Shown: positions 1-10,027 of the stretch, piece by piece
How positions within the stretch are numbered: the first letter of the stretch is position 1
Layout of the letters: each line of letters opens with the position of its first letter
DNA from: Vibrio sp. NTOU-M3
GTDB lineage: Bacteria > Pseudomonadota > Gammaproteobacteria > Enterobacterales > Vibrionaceae
Direction of reading: 5' to 3'
Assembly (NCBI RefSeq): GCF_040869035.1
Contig: NZ_CP162101.1
Coordinates: 1,116,001 to 1,180,000, forward strand
DNA length: 64,000 bases
Made by a program: the position numbers and the translations under genes
The notes under the pieces: generated by a model
What the model saw: the letters and a program-made list of their open reading frames with translations, nothing else
Databases searched by the model: none
What the model was told of the DNA's origin: nothing

Positions 1-1
1 T

Positions 2-808
2 CACCGCAGCTATTCAACTTCGGGTCACGCCAACCCTAAGTGGGGTGGTTATAGCCCGTCAGACGGGCAATGGTACCTGAATAATATTTGGCAGCTGATG
101 CGTTCTAAGTTGAACCGACTGAATGTTCGATTCTATGGTTTCCGTGTAGCAGAGCCGCAACATGATGGCACCCCACATTGGCATTTATTGTTGTTTGTCG
201 ACCGTCATCACCACAAAACCATGGTGACTGTTATGCGTGACTACGCCATGCGAGAAGACCGAGAAGAAAAAGGAGCCGCAGAGCACCGTTTCACTGAGGT
301 GAAAATTGATGCTTCGAAAGGGTCAGCGACGGGTTACATTGCGAAATACATTTCAAAGAACATTGATGGAAGCGACCTCGACGCAGGTGTGTATGGTGAG
401 GACCCAAAAGATGCGGCAGCGAGAGTTGATGCTTGGGCCTCATGCTGGGGTATCCGTCAGTTTCAGCAACTTGGTGGTTGTTCGGTGACAGTGTGGCGGG
501 AATTGAGACGGCTTAAAGGTGAATTAGGGCTGTCCAAACAACAGCAATCGGTGGTGGATGCAGCAGATAAAGGAGATTGGAAGACGTTTACTCAGTTGAT
601 GGGCGGCGTGTTCTCTCTGCGCAAAGCGCAATTGTTTAAGCCGTACTATGAACTTACTATTGATAAGGAGACGGGCGTCATTAAAACCAGCATGTATTGC
701 AGCGAGGAATGGGTCAGGTCATTAAAAGGGGTGGTCAGTCGGGGACAGGAAATTATCACAAGAGTTATGCAATGGCGTATAGCTTCCAACACATGCTTAA
801 TGTTTTAA
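2..808 (+). pseudogene. 3' part of a P2-type phage replication initiator (gpA-like HUH endonuclease)
   Basis: The frame is open from the window edge, so the true start lies upstream. P2 gpA-type proteins nick the phage origin and start rolling-circle replication. The HUH motif is visible as H-W-H at 176-184, followed by the paired catalytic tyrosines as Y-I-A-K-Y at 335-349. Only about 150 residues follow the tyrosines, less than I expect for the family, and the last residues look unlike it, so the end is probably truncated. No other phage gene follows, which suggests a prophage or satellite remnant. It could still be the last complete gene of an element to the left. Confidence 0.7.
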
Positions 809-885
809 CTTGGTGATTTGAGGTTTGATATTAGCTTAAGTGTTTAGGACATAATGAGTAAGGTTTTGTCGGTGTTCACGTCTAA

Positions 886-912
886 AACGGGAACCTTATA
901 CAGGCTCCCGTT
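886..912 (-). terminator. Hairpin after the yfcC-like gene
   Basis: AACGGGA pairs with TCCCGTT around a short CC/GG extension and an 8-nt loop. It lies 34 bp past the stop of the minus-strand transporter gene. There is no clear T-run, so it is a weak terminator call. Confidence 0.4.
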
Positions 913-945
913 GTCCTCTAATCATTAGGAAAACTGCCTATGATG

Positions 946-2349
946 TTAATTAAATACAACTCCTAGGCTTAACAATATCATCACCATAATGGTTAATATC
1001 GCTAATAACGGACCGATAAACTTCAGCCACGAAGGATATGCTACTCGTCCTATAGCTAAGCCGCCCATGACTACGCCAGATGTTGGAGTGACGAGGTTCG
1101 GTAGTCCTGATGCTGATTGGTAAGCGGTTACAACTAGCTCACGACTCACGCCAGAAAAATCAGCCAACGGTGCTAAAATGGGCATCGATAATACTGCTAA
1201 GCCAGATGATGACGGAACAACTAAGCACAAGACCGCTTCGATCCAATAGATGGCGTTGATAAATGCTACTTCGTGCAGTCCACCAAGTAAACTTTCAGCG
1301 TAGTTCAAAATTGTGTGAGTGATGTTCCCATTGTCCATGACTACAACGAGACCGCGAGCAATTGCGATGATTAATGCTACGCCCAGTAAATCACGAGCAC
1401 CGTTTACGAAACTATCGGTGATTTCTGCTTCTGACATACGAGCGACTATACCGACGACAATACTTGAACCTATAAACAATGCAGACAACTCAGCCATCCA
1501 CCAGCCTGCAATAGATACGCCCCACATCATAATCACAAATGTAATGCCAAAAATAGCTAAGACAGCTTTACGTGTAGCGGTGAACTCAGGTGTTTGTTGT
1601 TTACCGTGCAAAAAGTGATTGATATTTGACTCCCGCTGGTGGGCAACGATAGACAGTTCTGGGTTACGTTTTACTTTTTCAGCGTAACGCATTACATAGG
1701 CCACACATGCTATCCAACCAAGCACCAAAATGGTCGCACGTAGTGCAAAGCCTTCCATAAAATTGATTTCAGCTGCATTGGAAGCAATTACTGTTGCAAA
1801 TGGATTTATTGTTGAACCTAAGCAACCAATACCTGCGCCAATCATAATTATAGCAACGCCAACGATACTGTCGTAACCTGCGGCGATCATGACCGGAATT
1901 AAAAGAGCATAAAAAGGGATTGTTTCTTCCGCCATGCCATATACAGTGCCGCCAAGAGCAAACAGCCCCATCAAAATCGGAATCATCCATTTCTCACGTC
2001 CAGTAAGACGTTTCATTGTACCAGCGATGCCTGCGTCAATGGCGCCTGTATGGGTAACGACAGCAAGAAAGCCACCGATAACCAAAACAAACAGAGCGAC
2101 GTCAACCGCTCGCGCGGTATAGCTGATTGGATCATAGAAGCCTTGAATAGGCGCCATCAGAATATCGATTAATCCCTGCGGGTTTGCATCAACAGTGTGA
2201 TACGTACCAACTACAGGAACCATTCGGCCCAAGGTTTCGTTGGTTTCCATTTGGTACTGGCCTGCCGGAATTGCCCAAGTTAAGATTGCCATTAATACCG
2301 TGAGCAACATTAAGATCGTATAAGCGGAAGGAAATTTTAGTTTTGTCAT
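946..2349 (-). CDS. YfcC family membrane transporter (C4-dicarboxylate/amino-acid type)
   Basis: 467-residue protein rich in hydrophobic segments, beginning with a membrane helix and an IPAGQY segment typical of YfcC/DcuC-like carriers of the inner membrane. A conserved SSGLAVLSMPILAPLAD stretch lies near residues 380-400. The substrate cannot be read from sequence; family members are linked to amino acids or organic acids. It is the third gene of a same-strand set LysR - opine dehydrogenase - transporter, 69 bp after the dehydrogenase, so I infer uptake or export of the compound the dehydrogenase handles. Confidence 0.8.
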   Translation of the reverse strand: MTKLKFPSAYTILMLLTVLMAILTWAIPAGQYQMETNETLGRMVPVVGTYHTVDANPQGLIDILMAPIQGFYDPISYTARAVDVALFVLVIGGFLAVVTHTGAIDAGIAGTMKRLTGREKWMIPILMGLFALGGTVYGMAEETIPFYALLIPVMIAAGYDSIVGVAIIMIGAGIGCLGSTINPFATVIASNAAEINFMEGFALRATILVLGWIACVAYVMRYAEKVKRNPELSIVAHQRESNINHFLHGKQQTPEFTATRKAVLAIFGITFVIMMWGVSIAGWWMAELSALFIGSSIVVGIVARMSEAEITDSFVNGARDLLGVALIIAIARGLVVVMDNGNITHTILNYAESLLGGLHEVAFINAIYWIEAVLCLVVPSSSGLAVLSMPILAPLADFSGVSRELVVTAYQSASGLPNLVTPTSGVVMGGLAIGRVAYPSWLKFIGPLLAILTIMVMILLSLGVVFN

Positions 2350-2418
2350 AGGGTTGTCCTTTTGTTTTTATGGGCACGAAACCCATAAATGTTCAGTCAC
2401 GATTACGTACGTCACGGT

Positions 2419-3528
2419 TTAGTTAACGAAATCCATAATTTCTTGAGCAGACTTATTGTCTAACCCCATAAGTTTTAGTGTTCTTCCATTTTCAAAATAG
2501 TTGGTATCGTTGTAAGCATTATCGATATGCAAACACGAGGTGATTATTGGTGTGTTGACCCCCAGCAATTGCGCGAACTCGTAGCAAGGGACTAGTAGGT
2601 AAGCTGCATCTTCAGTGATATAACGGTTGTTGGCAGAATTCGGAGCACTGTTTAGTTTACCGTGAGTTTCTGAGGTGCGGTTAACTTCATACACGCTCTC
2701 ACATTTCATATCGTATAAAGCGTTCATAGCATTTAACTCAGGTAGAAGGTTAAGGCCAAGTGCGTTGCCGATAGATTGGCGTTCTGCTTCCATTACCGCT
2801 GCGGCTTTTGCGGTGGAGACAGAACAGCAATCTTTGTAGTAATTAAACTTACCGTCAAAGTTTTCAAGCAATCCCATGTTTAACGTAGTGAGTAGTGGAT
2901 GACCGCCAAAGTTAATGTTCTCTAATCCGGCCTCAATAACGTTGCCCAATGGTTTTAATGGCAACGGCATCACTTGTTGAAGTCTTTCTATCGCACTATT
3001 GATTCGCTTTGCCGGAAAAGCCGCTACTGGGAGAAACTGTTTCATACCCAAGATAGCTATTTCGGCTGGACCAACAATACGCGTCGCCCATGGGATAGAA
3101 ATTGCGTCAACAAAGGTAATGTCAAGCGAGTGATAACCTAGGTCGTGTTTGATGCGATTAAGAACCAATGAACCGTAGTTACCCGGCATTAGCATGATAA
3201 TTTGACCATCACGCAGATGGGGCAACATCTCAATGAATAATGGTTCTTGAGCGAAAGATGGAACTGGTAACACCAGAAGATCGGCGTACGCGAGCGTTTC
3301 AGCCAAGTCTCTGCTAATTTTATCGCATTGCTCGAATCCCGCGTAGGTAAGTGGTGTTTCGTTAAAGTGTTCTAAGGCACGAATACCGCCGTGCTGTTCG
3401 ATATCCGTAAGTGGTTGATCAAATTCGGGAGCACCGTATAAACACACATCTGCACCATTTAATGTGAAGTGGTAAGCCGCTGTAAGACCAGCATTGCCAG
3501 ACCCGATGACTGATACACGAGGTTTCAT
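2419..3528 (-). CDS. NAD/NADP octopine/opine dehydrogenase-like enzyme
   Basis: 369 residues. An N-terminal Rossmann fold shows VSVIGSGNAGLTAAYHF directly after the start, the dinucleotide-binding glycine motif of the opine dehydrogenase family. A C-terminal helical region with conserved H and D residues (FGGHPLLTTLNMG near residue 205) fits the catalytic domain. These enzymes reductively join an amino acid to a keto acid or run the reverse reaction. I chose the start at 3528 because AAGGATGG precedes it at good spacing; an in-frame start 13 codons upstream is less likely. Neighbours are a LysR regulator upstream and a transporter downstream. Confidence 0.8.
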   Translation of the reverse strand: MKPRVSVIGSGNAGLTAAYHFTLNGADVCLYGAPEFDQPLTDIEQHGGIRALEHFNETPLTYAGFEQCDKISRDLAETLAYADLLVLPVPSFAQEPLFIEMLPHLRDGQIIMLMPGNYGSLVLNRIKHDLGYHSLDITFVDAISIPWATRIVGPAEIAILGMKQFLPVAAFPAKRINSAIERLQQVMPLPLKPLGNVIEAGLENINFGGHPLLTTLNMGLLENFDGKFNYYKDCCSVSTAKAAAVMEAERQSIGNALGLNLLPELNAMNALYDMKCESVYEVNRTSETHGKLNSAPNSANNRYITEDAAYLLVPCYEFAQLLGVNTPIITSCLHIDNAYNDTNYFENGRTLKLMGLDNKSAQEIMDFVN

Positions 3529-3706
3529 AAATCCATCCTTATTGACGTCTGATTTAACTACTATCAAGACTAAGGAATTGCGGTGCTAACTCACCAATGA
3601 CAAAGTTGTAGGCTAGTATGCAAAAAGGTAATGCTCTTAAAGATATTTGGATGTAATTATTTGAAAAATAATTACTTTATTTTTATCTTTATATGTTGAT
3701 TACCAG

Positions 3707-4633
3707 TTATCTAATTGTGAGGTCTCGCATTGGGCCAACTTTTAGGTAGATGTCCATTTGGTCTGCCAATAGCATAAAATATTCTATGAATTGCTCAGCA
3801 TGACGATGAATTGGCTTGAGTGCAGGATAAAGAATGTCAAACTCAAAAGGTAAGCTAAACACTAACGGGCGCATCACCACGTTGACATGCTCGCTCTCGA
3901 TGTGGGCTGTAAATGGATCGGTAATTGCGATCCCGATACCTTCACGAACTAAAGTTGCAGCGGTACTGGCGAGAGAGACTTCAATTTGTTCGATTGTCGA
4001 TAGGTTGTAGCGACGCAGCAATGCGTCAATACGTCGTTGGGTCATATCTCGCTCATGGCGAATCAAAACTTGCCCAGCAATGTCATACAGGTCGATCACT
4101 GTACGTTTGGCAAGCGGAGAGGTTGCGGGGATCAAGCAGACGCACTCACATTCAACTTTTTGTGCCTTTACACCGGCAAGGTGTTCGTCAATAAAGGCGA
4201 AACCAATATCGGTGGTTTGACTTTGGATTCGATTGATCACTTCCTCGGAACGGTACGTTTTGAAGCTGATTTTCATCTTGCCAGTTTGTTTGAGGAAGGT
4301 GGCTAAGATATGTGGTAGGAAGGCATTAGACAGTAGTGGCATTGCTGCGATATTCAAACTACCGAAATGACGTGAGCGAATGGAGGATGCTGATTGCGAT
4401 AATCCAGATACCGCGTCGAATACTTTTGCGACTTCAAGATAAAAGGCTTGTCCCTCATCACTTAATTCAAGACGGTTTGCTTTACGAATAAATAGTTGAA
4501 AGCCAATACGTTGCTCTAAACCAGAGAGCAAACGACTTACAGCTGGTTGACTCAAATTTAAGCGTTCTGCAGCAGCTGTCACGGTCTGACATTCGACTAC
4601 AGCTTTAAATGCGTTCAACTGGGTTAGTTTCAT
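3707..4633 (-). CDS. LysR family transcriptional regulator
   Basis: 308 residues. The N-terminal winged helix-turn-helix reads LNAFKAVVECQTVTAAAERL followed by NLSQPAVSRLLSGLEQ, the classical LysR signature; the rest is a periplasmic-binding-protein-like effector domain. It lies upstream of, and in the same direction as, the opine dehydrogenase and transporter genes (179 bp to the dehydrogenase start), so it probably controls them. An alternative start 8 codons upstream adds residues not typical of the family. Confidence 0.88.
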   Translation of the reverse strand: MKLTQLNAFKAVVECQTVTAAAERLNLSQPAVSRLLSGLEQRIGFQLFIRKANRLELSDEGQAFYLEVAKVFDAVSGLSQSASSIRSRHFGSLNIAAMPLLSNAFLPHILATFLKQTGKMKISFKTYRSEEVINRIQSQTTDIGFAFIDEHLAGVKAQKVECECVCLIPATSPLAKRTVIDLYDIAGQVLIRHERDMTQRRIDALLRRYNLSTIEQIEVSLASTAATLVREGIGIAITDPFTAHIESEHVNVVMRPLVFSLPFEFDILYPALKPIHRHAEQFIEYFMLLADQMDIYLKVGPMRDLTIR

Positions 4634-4925
4634 AAAGTAGATGTCGCCAAAAAACAAGTTTGGCGTACCTTAACAAGGTCCAAAGACAAATACTTTGATA
4701 CTGTCTTGATAATCTAGCTTGAATTAGTCCACAACTTGGAGTTCTGTGAATAACTGTATTTAGGCGTGATGCTGCTCCATCAATAATGAGAATTTACGTT
4801 AGATAGCGATTGAGTTGCGATACTATCGATACCCAATAACACCTTGTTTCGTGGGCAAATTTTTGCCCAGAGCATTTTTGTATTAATCTGGTTGGGTTAG
4901 TCAGTTCGGTAGTTGGTAAGTACTT

Positions 4926-6296
4926 ATGTATTATGAGATTTTTGATAAGAGTAAATTGTATCGATGTCCTATAGGGAGCTCTAATCCCGAGACTTGTCGT
5001 TGCTCCAGTTGTTTCCGTACCCGTGAATGGGCAGAATCTCAGGCGGCATTGAAAAAAGCAGAAGGTGCTAACTTTGCTTCAGGCTCATCCATTCCTGCGT
5101 CCAGCCCATTGCCTGAACGTCCTACCCCGAAACCGACGACAAAAGAACGACTCGAGCAGCAAAGAAAAGCCAACCATGCAGAGAGTGAGCGCGCTTTTAA
5201 ACAAATCGAGGCAGAGAAAAAAGCAGAGCAAGAGACATTTCATCTTGCTTGGATGCAATCCCCCGTGACACAGTCACAAACGGACTTGTGGCAAAGCCTT
5301 TTTACCTTAGATACGACAGAAGAACAAAAGCAATTCGTGAAACAATGCAATGTTCACCTTAACGAGCCGGTTCGTGAGGGTGAAATTGTTGTCGTGCCAA
5401 CGAAACAGCCAGAAACAGAAGAAGAAAGAGCGCAGCTTTCTGAGTTAATTGAAGAAGCTAAGATAGCGAGCCAAGAGTTAGAAAAGCTAAATGATGATGA
5501 GGTAGCGACCCTCAATCGTCACTTTGATGTACTCTCGTACGAGCTGGATAAACGTATTCGTGAAGATGGCCTGCCTAAAGATTATTATGCACAAGTGGCA
5601 ACGGGTGTTGGGGCAACCGCTGCACTTGTTGAGCAGAACTTAAAGAATATTCAGGGCGTAGTGATGGAGATTAATGCGCTTTACACTTCGCAAGTAGCGA
5701 TGGCGAGCAGAACGGGTGGCATCAACTATGGAACGTTTACTGCTGAGCGTGCCGAACTGTTTAAAAAGCTTGATGGCTCCTTTGCGATGCTTTCAAAACG
5801 CAACGTTAACCTTCCTGTCTACACACAGGTTAAACGTAACCTGAAACTTTCTAAGAAATCGGTTGTTCATAATGCCGACGAGATATTAAAAACCGGCTAT
5901 GTAAAAGGTTTGGGTAAACGTATTGCCAATCTTTCTATAGGAATTTCCGCATCGAAAGGAGTTGGCTATATAGGCTTAACTGTGGGTGCAGTAAGTGGTG
6001 TGGATTCAATCTATGAAGCTTGTAAAGTAGACGGAACGGGTGAGTGTGGTAAAACAACAGCTCGTGAAGTTACTGGATTCCTTGGTTCATGGGTTGGAGG
6101 TGTAAAAGGAGGTGCAATAGGAGCCGCTGGAGCTACAGCTCTTGTAATTGGTATATCTGCTTCTGCTCCAATTTTGGCTATCGCTGCTATTGGTGGTGCA
6201 GTTTTCGGTGGTGCAGTTGGTGGTGTTGTTGGCTCCACGACGGGCAAAGCGTTTGTAGACGGAGTGTATCTTGTTTATGAGTGGGTTACGGAGTAA
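4926..6296 (+). CDS. Probable T6SS membrane-disrupting effector (Tme-like, LysM-like segment plus glycine-zipper C-terminus)
   Basis: 456 residues. The N-terminus is cysteine-rich (CRCSSC near residue 24), then comes a charged coiled-coil-like region (about 60-110), a LysM-like segment ending REGEIVVVPTKQP (about 130-160), a helical middle part, and a C-terminus from about residue 385 that is almost all glycine/alanine/hydrophobic (glycine zipper), ending in a short polar tail. This matches my recollection of the Tme family of Vibrio type VI effectors, which permeabilise the membranes of rival cells. The gene directly downstream encodes a small membrane protein, as expected for the immunity partner. 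No VgrG, Hcp or PAAR gene is adjacent, so the delivery route is inferred. Confidence 0.6.
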   Translation: MYYEIFDKSKLYRCPIGSSNPETCRCSSCFRTREWAESQAALKKAEGANFASGSSIPASSPLPERPTPKPTTKERLEQQRKANHAESERAFKQIEAEKKAEQETFHLAWMQSPVTQSQTDLWQSLFTLDTTEEQKQFVKQCNVHLNEPVREGEIVVVPTKQPETEEERAQLSELIEEAKIASQELEKLNDDEVATLNRHFDVLSYELDKRIREDGLPKDYYAQVATGVGATAALVEQNLKNIQGVVMEINALYTSQVAMASRTGGINYGTFTAERAELFKKLDGSFAMLSKRNVNLPVYTQVKRNLKLSKKSVVHNADEILKTGYVKGLGKRIANLSIGISASKGVGYIGLTVGAVSGVDSIYEACKVDGTGECGKTTAREVTGFLGSWVGGVKGGAIGAAGATALVIGISASAPILAIAAIGGAVFGGAVGGVVGSTTGKAFVDGVYLVYEWVTE

Positions 6297-6298
6297 AT

Positions 6299-6694
6299 AT
6301 GTCTGATGCTGTTTGGTGGGAGATGTTAATTATGTTTCCTGCTGCAATTTTTGGTACCTATGCTATTGCTTGGTCTATCCCTGCCTTAGTCATGAGTGCG
6401 ATTGTGTCGTTAGGTAGCTTGAAACATATTATTTTTATGGATAAACAATTGGCTAAAGATCTGGGCAAATATTACGACGATAAAGGGTATATGCGTCCTC
6501 AGTATCAAATGTCTTGGGCGATCGGTAGTCGTTGCTTTGACTATTGGGTGATGTATCCATTTATTCGTAAAAGGGCTACTACGAATTCCAAAAAATTTAA
6601 AATATTCATGTGGATTAATGCACTGGGTATGTGGAGCTTTATTCTTGCCGGAATTCTGATAATTTCAGCTGTAGCTTTGGGTATCATTTCATGA
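6299..6694 (+). CDS. Putative membrane immunity protein for the upstream effector
   Basis: 131 residues with hydrophobic segments at the N-terminus (about 8-35) and C-terminus (about 105-130). Its ATG lies 2 nt after the effector stop and is preceded by GGAG at 6290-6293, so I prefer it over the GTG at 6281 that overlaps the effector. Tight coupling to a pore-forming-type effector and a membrane location fit a cognate immunity protein that blocks self-intoxication. No enzymatic motif is visible. Confidence 0.55.
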   Translation: MSDAVWWEMLIMFPAAIFGTYAIAWSIPALVMSAIVSLGSLKHIIFMDKQLAKDLGKYYDDKGYMRPQYQMSWAIGSRCFDYWVMYPFIRKRATTNSKKFKIFMWINALGMWSFILAGILIISAVALGIIS

Positions 6695-7062
6695 TCACAC
6701 AGACTCTCACTATGAGTGAAAGAAGAAGTTCTCTAATGCCGCCCCTACTTGGGCTTGTATTAAAGTTTATTTTAATAAGTGCTTGAGTGCATCTTATTGT
6801 TAGTAAGGTGGCTGGTTAAATGGTTTGGTAATTGTTTTAAGAATTGAATATAACTATCAAGAAATAGAGATTGTAAAGCTTATAGAAGTTGAAACCTAAA
6901 CAAAAATAATAAAAATTGAGGTGATTGGTACATTGATGTTTTTGTTAATAAAAACAATAATTTTATCAGTGTCAAAATCTCAAGATAGATTGATTTTCGA
7001 ACTAAAAAAAATGTGTCACTATCCGCATAGCGTATCATCCTACACATAAAGTGCAGAAAATC
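6695..7062 (+). other. 368-bp AT-rich intergenic region before the SIR2-HerA operon
   Basis: No convincing gene. The segment is markedly AT-rich compared with the effector genes to the left and must hold the promoter of the SIR2 operon, but I cannot place -35/-10 boxes with confidence. There is no attC-like sequence here, so this border is not a cassette junction. Confidence 0.5.
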
Positions 7063-8244
7063 ATGGCAGAAACCGTCCACAACCCTGATCAATACATGTA
7101 TGACTTCCGTCATCTAATCACTCATAGCCGCAAGAAAATTGGAATTCTAATCGGAGCAGGTGCTCCTGTTAGTATCAATGTCGGTAGCGAATTAGCATGG
7201 GAGTCTTTAATTCCCGACATTAAGGGACTTACTGAAATTGTTGAGCGTAGCCTAAATGAAATAGAGAAGGTTGCATTTGACGCAATAGCTGCTGAACTCG
7301 AAGACAAAAATATTGAGTTAATCCTTTCAAGGGTGAGAGTCTTAGCTGAAGTCATCGGTCAAACCCCAATTCATGGCTTAGATGCTGAAGGCTATAATGA
7401 GCTTTCTGTAAAGATATGTAAGACTATCAAAGAGGTGGTTACCAAGAGACTCCCCGAGACGGAGAATCCGTACAGTCATTTAATATCGTGGATTAATGGG
7501 ATTAATCGTGATTTTGCCGTAGAAGTGTTTACAACAAATTATGATTTGTTAATCGAAGAAGCAATGGAGAGATCTCGCACTCCTTATTTTGATGGATTTA
7601 CAGGTTCGAAATCGGCTTTTTTTGACCCTTCGACTATTTCTAGTAATGATCTACCTTCAAGGTGGATCCGGCTTTGGAAACTTCATGGGTCGATTAACTG
7701 GTCTAGAAATGAAAAAGGGGAAGTTATCCGGAAGCAGGGTGAAGAAGATGGAAGCATGGTATACCCATCGCATGTTAAGTATGACCAAACTCAAGCAGCC
7801 CCTTTTTCATCAATGTTTGAGAGGCTCAAAAGCTTCTTATTGGAACCAGATTCTTTGCTCATAACAACTGGTTTTTCATTTGCAGATGCACATATAACTG
7901 CGAAACTCGATGAATGCTTATCTGAAAACCCATCGTCAGCAATACTAGCGCTTCAATATCAGGATTTAGCAAATGAACAAGCGGCTGTTACTGTTGGTCT
8001 AAGAAGACCAAACTTAAGCATTTACTGCCGAGATGGTGCAGTGGTTAATGGGGTCAAAGCCAAGTGGAAAACTGGCGAGCTGCCTAGTAAAAACTGGAGC
8101 GTTATTCGAGATGAGTACTGGCAAGACCAAAAGTTTACGCTTGGCGACTATGTATCTCTTTGTCGATTTTTAGCAGGCTCAGGTGGTGGGAAATCTGTGT
8201 CATTAACACAGAATACTGTTGAGGCTTTACCTGATGAACAATGA
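7063..8244 (+). CDS. SIR2-domain protein of a SIR2-HerA defence operon
   Basis: 393 residues. NAD-binding and catalytic motifs of SIR2 are intact: ILIGAGAPVS near residue 28, FTTNYD with N159 and D161, KLHGS with catalytic H208, and GFSFAD near residue 270. SIR2 proteins in bacterial defence degrade NAD+ or act with HerA on nucleic acid during phage infection. The gene overlaps the HerA gene by 11 bp. I use the ATG at 7063; a GTG at 7051 is the alternative and neither has a strong ribosome binding site. Confidence 0.85.
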   Translation: MAETVHNPDQYMYDFRHLITHSRKKIGILIGAGAPVSINVGSELAWESLIPDIKGLTEIVERSLNEIEKVAFDAIAAELEDKNIELILSRVRVLAEVIGQTPIHGLDAEGYNELSVKICKTIKEVVTKRLPETENPYSHLISWINGINRDFAVEVFTTNYDLLIEEAMERSRTPYFDGFTGSKSAFFDPSTISSNDLPSRWIRLWKLHGSINWSRNEKGEVIRKQGEEDGSMVYPSHVKYDQTQAAPFSSMFERLKSFLLEPDSLLITTGFSFADAHITAKLDECLSENPSSAILALQYQDLANEQAAVTVGLRRPNLSIYCRDGAVVNGVKAKWKTGELPSKNWSVIRDEYWQDQKFTLGDYVSLCRFLAGSGGGKSVSLTQNTVEALPDEQ

Positions 8245-10012
8245 GCCAACATATCTCGGAAAAGTAACATCTGTTTCCGGCTCGTCTGTGACTATCGAGC
8301 TTACTCCGAAAGTGCGATCTGGTCTGCTCGTTATAGAGGGGAAAACACATAGAATAGGTCAAGTAGGCAGTTTCATACGTATTCCTCAAGGTTATAACAA
8401 CCTGTACGGACTGATTTCAGAAACGAGTGATACTAGCACTGACTTAGATGCTGCCAACTTATCGAGTGAGCGAAGAATTGTTAGGGTCGAATTAATTGGT
8501 GAGTCTGTAGGTAAAGATTTTGAAAGAGGTATCTCTCAATACCCTGCGATATATGACGAAGCCCATTTGGTCACAGAAAGTGATTTACATACGATTTATG
8601 GCCAAAATGAACATGGTCAAATCAAAATTGGAAAGCTATCTACATCAGACAGTATTGATGTGAGTATTGACTTAGATAAACTGGTCAATAGACATTCAGC
8701 AGTTTTAGGTTCAACTGGTTCTGGAAAATCAACTAGTGTGTCTAGCCTACTTCGATCAATTGTGAATAAGCCAAGTGGACAGTTGCAGACACCTTCATCA
8801 AGAATAATTCTTTTTGATCTGCACGGAGAGTATTCTTCGGCCTTGCAAGATGTAGCAAAGGTTTTTTCTGTTATGCCTTCTGATAGTGAAAATCGTTTAA
8901 TTATCCCATATTGGTGTGTTGCCCCTGAACTGCTTATTGAATTCCTATGTGGTCAGAATGATACTCTTAAGAACAAGTTCATTGAATACATTATTCAAGA
9001 AAAACAACAGTTTGCTGAGAAGAACGAAACCCTAGGAATAGATAAAGATAAAGTTACTCAATATACCCCGCTCCCATTCAATCTAAGAAAAATATGGGGA
9101 AAACTTTGCTTTGAAGATAGGGTTACATGGCAAGAAAAAGAAAAAGAAAACGCTGCCTATAAGGATGGCAATGAGGGTGATTCTAGCAAGCTAATCGCTC
9201 CAGTTTTTGAACCCCCAGCGACAGGTTCTAATCCACCTTTTACAGGAGGAAAGAACGTATGGACAAAACAACTAGAGTTGATGCGTACCCGGTTGCTTGA
9301 TAGCCAATTTGACTTTTTCTTATCACCCAATGAGTGGAGCCTAAAAGACGATTACACTCTTGAGAAAGATATTGCGGATCTCTTGGGTCAATGGCTGGGG
9401 CACGATAAACCAATTACAATCATAGACTTATCACTACTTCCATCAGAAAGACTTGATCTTTTATTAGGCTCTTTACTAGATATTCTTTTTGAGAGCGCTC
9501 TTTGGGGACGTAATCATAACGAAGGTATGAAAACTTACCCATTACTACTTGTAATGGAAGAAGCACATAGATATTTATCAAATGATTCAAATGGTCTGAC
9601 AAAGCAGATGGTAAGAAGAATAGCGAAAGAAGGCCGTAAGTTTGGGGTTGGCTCGATGTTAGTAAGCCAACGACCATCTGAAATTGATGAAACAATCTTA
9701 TCGCAATGTGGAACACTTTTCTCATTAAGAATAAGTAACTCGACAGATAGAGCTAGAGTAAAAGCTGCGATGTCTGATGGGCTTGCTGGTGTCATTGATT
9801 CATTGCCAATTCTAAGGACTGGTGAAGCAATAGTTACTGGTGAAGCAGCAAGGCTACCAATGAGATTTAAGTTTAGGCTACCTAAAGAAGGGCAATTCCC
9901 GAATAGTAGCGACCCTGATGTTTCATCGAATTGGACTAAGCCTTGGCAAGACATGAACTTTGAAAAGCTAACTCATAGTTGGCGTACGCAAAACCCTAAG
10001 AAAAATGATTAA
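8234..10012 (+). CDS. HerA/VirB4-type hexameric ATPase
   Basis: 592 residues. An N-terminal HAS-barrel-like region precedes the RecA-like core with Walker A GSTGSGKS at 159-166, Walker B LLLVMEEAH at about 437-445, and the SQRPSEIDETILSQCGT segment typical of HerA. HerA forms a hexamer, in known systems around or beside SIR2 or nuclease partners. The ATG at 8234 overlaps the end of the SIR2 gene and has GAGG at 8221-8224, indicating translational coupling. A TTG at 8219 is a weaker start choice. Confidence 0.88.
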   Translation: MNNEPTYLGKVTSVSGSSVTIELTPKVRSGLLVIEGKTHRIGQVGSFIRIPQGYNNLYGLISETSDTSTDLDAANLSSERRIVRVELIGESVGKDFERGISQYPAIYDEAHLVTESDLHTIYGQNEHGQIKIGKLSTSDSIDVSIDLDKLVNRHSAVLGSTGSGKSTSVSSLLRSIVNKPSGQLQTPSSRIILFDLHGEYSSALQDVAKVFSVMPSDSENRLIIPYWCVAPELLIEFLCGQNDTLKNKFIEYIIQEKQQFAEKNETLGIDKDKVTQYTPLPFNLRKIWGKLCFEDRVTWQEKEKENAAYKDGNEGDSSKLIAPVFEPPATGSNPPFTGGKNVWTKQLELMRTRLLDSQFDFFLSPNEWSLKDDYTLEKDIADLLGQWLGHDKPITIIDLSLLPSERLDLLLGSLLDILFESALWGRNHNEGMKTYPLLLVMEEAHRYLSNDSNGLTKQMVRRIAKEGRKFGVGSMLVSQRPSEIDETILSQCGTLFSLRISNSTDRARVKAAMSDGLAGVIDSLPILRTGEAIVTGEAARLPMRFKFRLPKEGQFPNSSDPDVSSNWTKPWQDMNFEKLTHSWRTQNPKKND

Positions 10013-10027
10013 ACTAGGAGAATACTA

